Of a DNA stretch of 5,472 nt, positions 1 through 5,472 are shown piece after piece (position 1 is the first letter of the stretch; every line of letters begins with the position of its first letter). The stretch covers positions 1 through 5,472 of the forward strand of contig CAMLNK010000352.1 of the NCBI GenBank assembly GCA_946481035.1, in the 5' to 3' direction. The translations under genes and the position numbers were made by a program. The notes under the pieces were generated by a model that worked only from the letters and a program-made list of their open reading frames with translations, was not told the DNA's origin and made no database searches. The stretch comes from an uncultured Dyadobacter sp. (lineage in GTDB: Bacteria > Bacteroidota > Bacteroidia > Cytophagales > Spirosomataceae).

Positions 1-1
1 C

Positions 2-1063
2 ATCAAGAACAACGTCATCACGCACGCGGTCGAATGGCCGATGCGGTTCAGCAGTCAATGGCGGATGTCGCTGCTATTTATGATCTCGGGTGCGGGCGTC
101 TACTTCGCGCTCGGCAGCCGCGGGCCGGCTGCTTTTCTGAAAGAACGTTTTGTACGGATTTTCATACCACTCGTTTTCGGAATGTTTGTGATCGTGCCGC
201 CGCAGATCTTTTTCGAGCGGCTCACGCAAGGTCAGACTTACGGTTACGACGATTTTTACAAAACCGTATTCCAATTTGTGCCCTACCCGCAAGGACGTTT
301 TAGCTGGCACCATTTGTGGTACCTGGTCTATATTTTCTGCTATTCGCTGCTCGGGCTTCCGTTGTTGCTTTTGCTGCGCCGCTATACCGGTTTTACGCAA
401 CGCGTGGCGGCATTCTTCGATAATCCATGGACTTTGATAGTCTTGCCGGTGCTCTGGCACGTTGCCGGAAGCCTTCTGCTGGGGGAACGTTTCCCGACCA
501 CTCATAACCTGGTAAGGGATTGGAACGAGCATTTTCACGATTTTACCCTTTTTGTGACGGGTTTCGTACTCTGTACGCAAACCCGCTTCTGGGATACGCT
601 TCAAAAATACCGGCGCCTGTCGCTGGGCATCTGGATTACCCTTACCATCGCCCTGTATGCATATTACTGGACGGTCGACCGGGACATGAATGCGGCGCAA
701 TGGCTCGTGTATGACCTCATTAAAACAACCAATGCGTGGTGCATTCTGCTGTCGATTTTCGGGTATGGATATACCTACCTTCAATTTTCCAACCCATTCC
801 TGAAATATGCCAATGAGGCGGTGTACCCGTTTTACATCCTGCATCAGACGGTGATCATTTGCCTGGCCTATCCGCTGATCAATGCTCCGGTGCATTGGTT
901 TGTGAAGTTCGTTTACCTGTGCATAGCCACATTCGTGATCTGCCTGGGTACATATCATTTCCTGATCCGAAGAAGTAATATGCTGCGGGTATTGTTTGGC
1001 ATGAAAGCAATGAAACGACGGAAAATGGGTGAATCTGTGGCGCCTATTTCTTCAATATCTTGA
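2..1063 (+). CDS. Acyltransferase-3 family integral membrane protein, 5' truncated
   Basis: The reading frame is open from the window edge to a TGA at 1061-1063, giving 353 visible residues. The first 13 (starting IKNNVITHAVEWP) precede the first ATG at 41 and fit the family, so that ATG is internal and the gene starts before the window. About nine hydrophobic segments are visible, including SLLFMISGAGVYFALG, IFIPLVFGMFVIVPP, LWYLVYIFCYSLLGLPLL and, near residues 275-283, the conserved YPFYILHQT. This pattern matches the acyltransferase-3 (OpgC/OafA-like) superfamily, which transfers acyl groups such as acetyl or succinyl to envelope or extracellular glycans at the inner membrane. The usual N-terminal catalytic histidine would lie in the missing part, probably some 45-60 residues. 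The C-terminus is short, basic and cytoplasmic-looking (KAMKRRK). The substrate cannot be read from the sequence. It converges on the OmpA-type gene and overlaps its 3' end by 20 bp. Family assignment is firm; function is not. Confidence 0.88.
   Translation: MKNNVITHAVEWPMRFSSQWRMSLLFMISGAGVYFALGSRGPAAFLKERFVRIFIPLVFGMFVIVPPQIFFERLTQGQTYGYDDFYKTVFQFVPYPQGRFSWHHLWYLVYIFCYSLLGLPLLLLLRRYTGFTQRVAAFFDNPWTLIVLPVLWHVAGSLLLGERFPTTHNLVRDWNEHFHDFTLFVTGFVLCTQTRFWDTLQKYRRLSLGIWITLTIALYAYYWTVDRDMNAAQWLVYDLIKTTNAWCILLSIFGYGYTYLQFSNPFLKYANEAVYPFYILHQTVIICLAYPLINAPVHWFVKFVYLCIATFVICLGTYHFLIRRSNMLRVLFGMKAMKRRKMGESVAPISSIS
1044..1063. other. Tail-to-tail overlap of two convergent coding sequences
   Basis: The plus-strand acyltransferase gene ends with TGA at 1061-1063, and the minus-strand OmpA-type gene ends with TAG at 1046-1044. 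The last six sense codons of the acyltransferase therefore share bases with the last codons of the other gene. No hairpin with a U-tract is visible on either strand around the overlap, so each transcript must end inside the other gene or by another mechanism. Confidence 0.9.
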
Positions 1064-2624
1064 ACTCCACACGGCGGTTCTGTTGCTGACCTTCCGGTGT
1101 ATCGTTTTTAGCGACTGGCTTGGTTTCGCCGTAACCCTTGCTGGCAATGCGGTCGGGTTCGATACCTTTTCCGATCAGGTATTCGCGCACGGTGTCGGCC
1201 CGTTCCTGGGAGAGATTGATGTTGAATTCGGCGCTACCGGTGTTATCGGTGTGTCCGCCGAGTTCGATGGCGAGCGTTTTATTTTCCTGCATTGAAATGG
1301 CAATGCGGTTCAGCTCGGGGAACGATTCGTCACGGAGCGTGGCTTTTCCGGTGGCAAAGAAGATGTTGTTAAGCCGCACGATCTGCCCTTCTTCGATCGG
1401 GATCAGTTTCAGTGATTTGTTCGCGATTTCCCTGAACCCTTTTTTGCCGTTGCTGGTGGAGTCGGTAAGGTCAATGTTTTCGCCCTCTGCGATAAAATTA
1501 GGCGCTACGGCCCGCCAGCTGTATTTGTTGCCGTATGGAAGCACGAGTTTATATTCTCCGGTGGTTGGATTCGTTGTAGCGGTTCCTACTTCTTCGCCGG
1601 TGGCAAGGTCCTCGTAAACGATCGTCGCTTCAACAGGCTTGCCGGTTTTTGAATCGATCACTTTTCCGCTGATCATCACAACCGGATCCGACGGTGGCAC
1701 CACAGCGGCGATCGGAGCTTCCGTCGAATCAGCCGGCGAAGGTTTGGGTTGCAGGTTGTAGCGGACAATGTCGCCTTTGCCTTCGGTATCCTTGAAAGAA
1801 ACCATGTAGGCGAAATCGCCCAATGCAGAAATGGTATAGTAAGCGTCATAGCCGTCGGTATTGATAGCCTGGCCGAGATTTACAGGCCTGCTCCACCTTT
1901 TCCAGGATTTGTCGATGCGCTTGCTGTAATAAATGTCGTTGCTGCCCTGGCCGCCCTTCCGGTCACTGGAAAAATAAAGGGTCACGCCGTCGGGTGCAAG
2001 GAAAGGAGTTGTTTCGGTAAAATCTTCGGTATTGATTTCAGGGCCGAGGTTCAAGGGTTTCGACCAGCTGCCGTCTTTTTGCTTGAAACTCACGTATAAA
2101 TCATCGACTTTACTGTTTTTCTTCTCGCTGAAAGACATGACGAGCACTTTCCCGTCATTGGAAAGATACCCGCAGTCGAACTGGCCTTTGCTCAGTTTGG
2201 TATAACCCGGAATGTCCAGCTTACCCGGAGCGGACCAGCCTCTGGCTGTTTTTTTACTGGTTGAAAAACCCCGTGTCTCGTAAGTGCCGTTTTTGTAAGC
2301 CCCTTTGATCAACAAGGTATTGCCGTCGGGGGTAATGCTGTAAAGGCTGTTATAATCCTCTTTGTTGAGTGGAGAGGGCAGCCTGCGTGCAGGCGTCCAT
2401 TGGTTGTTTTTAAGTTCCGAAAACCAGATATCCTGGCTGCCTTTCGGCCCGTGCGTGTTCTGCGGATGGCTTACCCGTGAAAAATAGATCGTCTTGCCGT
2501 CGGGGGAAATGATCGGACTGATCTCATTGTATTCGGTGTTGACCGATTTTCCGAGGTTTTCCAGCTGCGCGTGGGCGCAAAAGGAAGTGACAACCGCAAT
2601 GGCTAATAGGCAGAAAGCACGCAT
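1044..2624 (-). CDS. Secreted PD40 propeller / CRD / OmpA C-terminal domain protein (PorE-like architecture)
   Basis: This 526-residue protein begins with a signal peptide (RAFCLLAIAVVTSFCAHA, probable signal peptidase I cleavage after Ala19). Residues about 34-290 hold roughly five PD40-type propeller repeats of the form SPDGKTIYFSR...QDIWFSEL; the clearest begin near 36, 92, 149, 205 and 261. Residues about 316-390 form a carboxypeptidase-regulatory-like beta domain (SGKVIDSKTGKPVEATIVYE...TGEYKLVLPYG). Residues about 414-526 are an OmpA C-terminal domain, with GGHTDNTGSAEFNINLSQERA and a terminal NRRVEF. Asp460 and Arg475 fit the two residues that bind diaminopimelate in characterised OmpA domains. 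The protein is therefore expected in the periplasm or at the inner face of the outer membrane, anchored to peptidoglycan. The domain order matches the T9SS protein PorE of Porphyromonas, but the TPR region and lipobox of PorE are absent, so it is at most a paralogue. It starts 16 bp after the LOG gene and is probably cotranscribed with it. Confidence 0.93.
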   Translation of the reverse strand: MRAFCLLAIAVVTSFCAHAQLENLGKSVNTEYNEISPIISPDGKTIYFSRVSHPQNTHGPKGSQDIWFSELKNNQWTPARRLPSPLNKEDYNSLYSITPDGNTLLIKGAYKNGTYETRGFSTSKKTARGWSAPGKLDIPGYTKLSKGQFDCGYLSNDGKVLVMSFSEKKNSKVDDLYVSFKQKDGSWSKPLNLGPEINTEDFTETTPFLAPDGVTLYFSSDRKGGQGSNDIYYSKRIDKSWKRWSRPVNLGQAINTDGYDAYYTISALGDFAYMVSFKDTEGKGDIVRYNLQPKPSPADSTEAPIAAVVPPSDPVVMISGKVIDSKTGKPVEATIVYEDLATGEEVGTATTNPTTGEYKLVLPYGNKYSWRAVAPNFIAEGENIDLTDSTSNGKKGFREIANKSLKLIPIEEGQIVRLNNIFFATGKATLRDESFPELNRIAISMQENKTLAIELGGHTDNTGSAEFNINLSQERADTVREYLIGKGIEPDRIASKGYGETKPVAKNDTPEGQQQNRRVEFKILKK

Positions 2625-2640
2625 TGTTCTGACAGGATGG

Positions 2641-3237
2641 CTAGTTTTTATCTACATACAACGACCCGTCCAGCGGCTTATTTTCCGCGTTTTGTAAACG
2701 GAAGGTTTCCATTTTTTCCAGGAGCGTTGCAGGGTCTTCCGCAACCACCAAAAGTTGGCGTTTATCGGGCCGTAAAAAGCCTTCTTCCACCATTTTGTCG
2801 AGTTGCAGAAGCAAAAAATCGTAAAATCCGTTGACGTTCAAAAGGCCGACCGGTCCGTGGAATATTTGAAGCTGCGCCCAGGTCAGGATTTCGAAAAGCT
2901 CGTCCAAAGTACCATAGCCGCCGGGTAATGCAACGACACCGTCGGTCATTGACACCATTTTGGCTTTGCGCTCATGCATCGTGTCGACGAAATGCAGCTC
3001 CGACAACGTCTTATGTGCCACTTCCAGTTTGGCCAGGAAGTTCGGGATAATGCCCGTCACAAACCCGGCGTTGTCCATCGCGCCGTCGGCTACGCGGCCC
3101 ATCAGGCCCATATTGCCACCTCCGTAAATGAGTTTAATGTTCCGCTTGGCCAATGCTACGCCCAATTCGTAAGCGGCTTCGGCATACAGCGCCTTCTTTC
3201 CCGGGTTTGAACCGCAGTATACAACTATGGATTGCAT
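2641..3237 (-). CDS. LOG-family protein (TIGR00730 Rossmann fold), probable nucleoside 5'-monophosphate phosphoribohydrolase
   Basis: The 198-residue protein is full length for the short LOG class. It shows YCGSNPG at 7-13, the glycine-rich YGGGNMGLMG at 38-47, MHERK at 87-91 and the signature PGGYGTLDE at 105-113, whose Glu113, together with Arg90, belongs to the nucleotide-binding and catalytic site in characterised LOG proteins. Such enzymes cleave the N-glycosidic bond of cytokinin riboside monophosphates or of AMP-like nucleotides, releasing base and ribose 5-phosphate. In non-plant-associated bacteria the real substrate is often unknown, so a cytokinin role should not be assumed. No signal peptide or membrane segment is seen, so it is cytoplasmic. 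The ATG at 3235-3237 is used because the CGS motif directly follows it, as in homologues; no Shine-Dalgarno sequence is seen. It lies 39 bp after the Mpl-like gene and 16 bp before the OmpA-type gene. No promoter-like TAnnTTTG is visible in either gap, so readthrough from the upstream promoter is likely. Confidence 0.93.
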   Translation of the reverse strand: MQSIVVYCGSNPGKKALYAEAAYELGVALAKRNIKLIYGGGNMGLMGRVADGAMDNAGFVTGIIPNFLAKLEVAHKTLSELHFVDTMHERKAKMVSMTDGVVALPGGYGTLDELFEILTWAQLQIFHGPVGLLNVNGFYDFLLLQLDKMVEEGFLRPDKRQLLVVAEDPATLLEKMETFRLQNAENKPLDGSLYVDKN

Positions 3238-3260
3238 CGGATTATCGGATAAATGTGGAG

Positions 3261-3273
3261 GCCGGGCCCCGGC
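3261..3273. repeat. Short GC-rich inverted repeat between mpl and the LOG gene
   Basis: GCCGGG, one central base, then CCCGGC: a perfect 6-bp inverted repeat in the 39-bp gap. As RNA it could form a 5-bp stem with a 3-nt loop. No U-tract follows on the minus strand (the next bases are CTCCACATTTA), so it is not a standard intrinsic terminator. It could be a weak attenuating or RNA-processing hairpin, or chance in a GC-rich gap. Confidence 0.3.
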
Positions 3274-3276
3274 AGG

Positions 3277-4659
3277 TTATGCCAGAACATCCGCGGCCAG
3301 TTTTTTCAGGTCAATGTCGCCGAATGTGCCGGAGCTCATCAGCAACAGATTAGCGTCTTTCCAGGTCAGCGATCTCAAAAATGCCTCCAATTCGGATGAA
3401 CTGGTGAACACTTTCAGGTCATCGCGCTTGAATGCCGTTCTGATATCTTCTTCCGTTAGGCTTTCGAGCCGCTTGTGTTCCAATGTCAGCGGGTTGAAGT
3501 ACACGATCGCCACGTCGGCTGCTTTCAACTTGCGGCGGTATTGTGATAAAAAACCTTTGTTGAGGCTGCTGAACGTATGAAGCTCGGCGCAGGCTACCAG
3601 CGTTCTTTCCGGAAATTGCTCTTTCAGTGCATTGGTTGTGGCTTCCACTTTGGAGGGAGCGTGGGCGAAATCGCGGTACACATTCACGGTTTCATTGGTT
3701 CCAAGCAATTCCAGCCTCTTCGACGCGCCTTTAAAGGTACTGATCGCCTGGTAGAACTGTTCGTCAGTCACGCCCAGCCGCTCGCATACTTCGCGCGCGC
3801 CGCTGATATTTTTCATATTGTGACTTCCGAAAACGAGTACCGGCACTTCGCCCTGTTCGGCGGTGATCAATATCGTTTTGTTATCCTCGATCCGGTGCGG
3901 ATGTACATTATAAGGTGTGCTGCTAACATCCGGGCGCCCTTTTTGCCCGATCACATCAAGCATATCGTCCGTTTCATCGAAGATGATTGCTCCCGCTTTC
4001 GGCAGGGAATCAGCCAGTAGCTCAAACTGCTTCACGTACGATTCCCAGGTAGGGAATACATTGAAATGATCCCAGGCAATACCGCTGATCAAGGCGATGT
4101 GCGGCTGGTAATGGATGAACTTCGGGGTAGGGTCGATGGGCGAAGTGAAGTATTCATCGCCCTCAATGACGATCAGCGGAGCATTCTCGGAAAGCCTCAC
4201 CATATTGTCGAAGCCCTCGATCTGTGCGCCTACCAGGTAATTGAAATTCCTTTTATTGTATTTCAAAACATGGAGGACCATTGAAGTAATGGTCGTTTTT
4301 CCATGACTACCGGCGATTACGACGCGTTGTTTGTTCTGGCTTTGCTCAAAAATATATTCGGGGTAGGAATACACTTTGATCCCCAGCTCTTTCGCTTTTG
4401 CAAGCTCGGGGTTGTCCTGCCTGGCGTGCATACCGAGGATCACGGCTTCCAGATCGGCCGTGATTTTTTCCGGAAACCATCCTGTTACAGGCGGAAGCAG
4501 GTCATACTGCGCGAGGCGGCTTGACGATGGTTCATAGATTTCATCATCCGATCCCGTTACAATAAATCCTTTTAAATGTAGTTCGATGGCCAGATTGTGC
4601 ATCACACTACCACCAATCGAAATGAAATGTATTTTATGCAAAGATGAAGATTGACTCAT
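3277..4659 (-). CDS. mpl: Mur ligase, Mpl type: UDP-N-acetylmuramate:L-alanyl-gamma-D-glutamyl-meso-diaminopimelate ligase
   Basis: From the ATG at 4657-4659 the protein has 460 residues, close to the usual Mpl length of about 455-460. It shows the N-terminal Rossmann-like UDP-binding motif FISIGGSVMHNLA (12-24), the ATP P-loop AGSHGKTT (116-123), the acidic EGDEY (166-170), WDHFNVF (196-202), FGSHNMKNISGA (277-288), KRLELLG (314-320) and the C-terminal-domain motif DFAHAPSKVEA (330-340). Mpl ligates tripeptide recovered from old peptidoglycan onto UDP-MurNAc using ATP, in the cytoplasm. MurC is the main alternative, but KRLELLG and DFAH resemble Mpl more than MurC, which has a DDYGHHP-type motif. 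A longer frame exists from a TTG at 4714-4716, but those 19 extra residues would be encoded across a good promoter and lack family character, so I reject that start. Gene 3 follows after 39 bp. Compared with E. coli Mpl as I recall it, DDFAHHP is replaced by RDFAHAP and the Asn of NLEFDH by Gly; this may be typical of the phylum. Confidence 0.88.
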   Translation of the reverse strand: MSQSSSLHKIHFISIGGSVMHNLAIELHLKGFIVTGSDDEIYEPSSSRLAQYDLLPPVTGWFPEKITADLEAVILGMHARQDNPELAKAKELGIKVYSYPEYIFEQSQNKQRVVIAGSHGKTTITSMVLHVLKYNKRNFNYLVGAQIEGFDNMVRLSENAPLIVIEGDEYFTSPIDPTPKFIHYQPHIALISGIAWDHFNVFPTWESYVKQFELLADSLPKAGAIIFDETDDMLDVIGQKGRPDVSSTPYNVHPHRIEDNKTILITAEQGEVPVLVFGSHNMKNISGAREVCERLGVTDEQFYQAISTFKGASKRLELLGTNETVNVYRDFAHAPSKVEATTNALKEQFPERTLVACAELHTFSSLNKGFLSQYRRKLKAADVAIVYFNPLTLEHKRLESLTEEDIRTAFKRDDLKVFTSSSELEAFLRSLTWKDANLLLMSSGTFGDIDLKKLAADVLA

Positions 4660-4686
4660 TGACAATTCTAAAAACTGATTCCGTTC

Positions 4687-4717
4687 GAAAGTTAGCAAGA
4701 ATTGGCCTTCGGGCAAA
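4687..4717 (-). promoter_or_regulatory. Bacteroidota-type promoter for the mpl gene
   Basis: On the minus strand TTTG (4717-4714) is followed after 19 nt by TAACTTTC (4694-4687), a 7 of 8 match to the Bacteroidota -7 element TAnnTTTG with the expected -33 TTTG and spacing. Transcription would start near 4680, leaving a leader of about 20 nt before the ATG at 4659. The site lies in the short gap between the T9SS cargo gene and mpl. The next two genes downstream have no comparable element in their gaps, so this could drive all three. It rests on pattern matching by eye only. Confidence 0.55.
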
Positions 4718-4730
4718 TCCCGCTCGCCTC

Positions 4731-5472
4731 CTATTTCCCGGCTCCCTTCACGAACCTGACATTTTCCTGCGTACCGTTCTCGCGCACGAGGCCGATTACA
4801 TACGAACCCGAAGCCAGGCCCTGTATGTCGATGTCCTGCTGCGGCTTGTCCGAACTGTAAACTACCTGGCCGGCATTATTAATTATCCTGACCGTTCTGA
4901 CACTCTCCCAGTCGCTGGCAGCGATCATTACCTTGTCGCTGGCCGGGTTGGGATAGGTGCTTACGACTGACGTTGTTTTGAAATTCAGGCTCACGATCCG
5001 GCTGTACGAGAATGTCTGATCCCGGTCAACCATTTTCAGACGGTAAAGGTTTTCGCCGGGTACAGGGTCGCTATCCGTGAAATTGTAGCGGGTAACGGTA
5101 TTCAACACATCGCCTGCCGCGGGTAATGAACCTATCCGGGCCCATTTTTTACCGTCGGTGCTTCTTTCCACATTGAATTTCTCGCTATTCACCTCCTCTG
5201 AGGTCGACCAGGCAAGTTGCGCCTGCTCACCTTCCTTCGTAGCCGTGAAGCCGATCAGCTTCACAGGCAATGCGCGGGCTACTGGCACCACCTTCGAAGT
5301 GGATTTAGCGCTACACCCGCTGCGCGTCGACTTGGCCGTATAATTGTATTCACCCGGCGAATCGGGGGCGCTGATTGTGATCGAACTGCCTGTACGGTTG
5401 GTGGCGCCCTGACCACTCCACAGATAATTGGTGGTATTGCATTCCGGACCCTGGCAATTGACGCTGAGCGTT
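4731..5472 (-). CDS. C-terminal part of a T9SS-exported surface protein with Ig-like domain and type A sorting tail (5' truncated)
   Basis: The frame is open from the window edge to a TAG at 4731-4733, giving 246 visible residues; a GTG at 5289-5291 is only an internal codon. Residues 1 to about 65 are the end of an Ig/PKD-like beta domain, with three cysteines, YLWSGQGA, GSSITISAPDSPGEYNYTA and SGCSAKST. This style is common in long surface proteins built of tandem repeats. Residues about 68-165 form a second beta domain beginning LPVKLIGFTATKEGEQAQLAW and containing NSEKFNVERSTDGKKW and NLYRLKMVDRD, a linker module common in Cytophagales ahead of the tail. From YPNPASDK (173-180) to the end is the T9SS type A sorting domain, with VRIINNAGQVVYSS and LASGSYVIGLV. 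Such tails direct passage across the outer membrane through T9SS and are then removed, with the protein attached to the surface or released. The catalytic or binding role lies upstream and cannot be seen. Confidence 0.9.
   Translation of the reverse strand, partial: TLSVNCQGPECNTTNYLWSGQGATNRTGSSITISAPDSPGEYNYTAKSTRSGCSAKSTSKVVPVARALPVKLIGFTATKEGEQAQLAWSTSEEVNSEKFNVERSTDGKKWARIGSLPAAGDVLNTVTRYNFTDSDPVPGENLYRLKMVDRDQTFSYSRIVSLNFKTTSVVSTYPNPASDKVMIAASDWESVRTVRIINNAGQVVYSSDKPQQDIDIQGLASGSYVIGLVRENGTQENVRFVKGAGK

Noticed and set aside
74..958. Long antisense open frame (294 codons) on the minus strand opposite the acyltransferase gene
   Set aside because: It is in exact codon register with the sense frame, so it stays open simply because the sense gene avoids TTA, CTA and TCA codons. 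Its translation has no recognisable domain, while the sense frame has clear membrane segments and family motifs.
2568..2624. Lipoprotein signal in the OmpA-type protein (Cys16 in TSFCAHAQ)
   Set aside because: The residues before Cys (T-S-F) do not form a lipobox, whereas AHA followed by Gln is a good signal peptidase I site.
2641..3237. Cytokinin biosynthesis or plant-interaction role for the LOG-family gene
   Set aside because: The family name comes from plant enzymes. Nothing nearby, such as an isopentenyltransferase, supports cytokinin production.
4660..4716. N-terminal extension of the Mpl-like protein from a TTG start
   Set aside because: It runs through a good promoter match, adds residues without family character, and the ATG at 4659 gives the expected length.
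4731..5291. A complete 186-residue protein starting at the GTG at 5289-5291
   Set aside because: The frame remains open and domain-like to the window edge, with no signal peptide after the GTG; a T9SS cargo must have one, so this is the end of a longer gene.

Overview
The window looks like chromosomal sequence from a Bacteroidota bacterium, most likely of the Cytophagales (Dyadobacter/Spirosoma-like). Four things support this. There is a C-terminal type IX secretion (T9SS) sorting tail with the YPNPASD motif. An outer-membrane protein combines a PD40 propeller, a carboxypeptidase-regulatory-like fold and an OmpA domain. None of the gene starts has a clear Shine-Dalgarno sequence. One intergenic region carries a good match to the Bacteroidota promoter (TTTG, 19 nt, TAnnTTT). 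The genus is an inference from protein style, not something shown directly.

Layout: (1) 2-1063, plus strand: a multi-pass acyltransferase-3 family membrane protein whose N-terminus lies before the window. (2) 1044-2624, minus strand: a secreted PD40/CRD/OmpA protein, convergent with gene 1 and overlapping its stop by 20 bp. (3) 2641-3237, minus strand: a LOG-family (TIGR00730) nucleotide phosphoribohydrolase. (4) 3277-4659, minus strand: a Mur ligase of the Mpl type, with a promoter just upstream that fixes the start at an internal ATG. (5) 4731-5472, minus strand: the C-terminal 246 residues of a T9SS-exported surface protein that continues beyond the window. No stretch longer than 71 bp is gene-free. 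I see no RNA genes, mobile elements or CRISPR arrays.

Genes 4, 3 and 2 run in the same direction with gaps of 39 and 16 bp, and I could find no second promoter in the gaps. They may form one transcription unit: mpl, then LOG, then the OmpA-like gene. Two members touch peptidoglycan: Mpl reattaches salvaged tripeptide to UDP-MurNAc in the cytoplasm, and the OmpA domain would bind the sacculus in the periplasm. The LOG enzyme acts on nucleotide monophosphates and may be there only by chance.

This is mostly ordinary core-type sequence, and I do not see a convincing undescribed system. The points most worth a second look are the PorE-like domain order lacking TPR and lipobox in the OmpA-type protein, the altered conserved motifs in the Mpl-like ligase, and the promoter-based correction of the ligase start.
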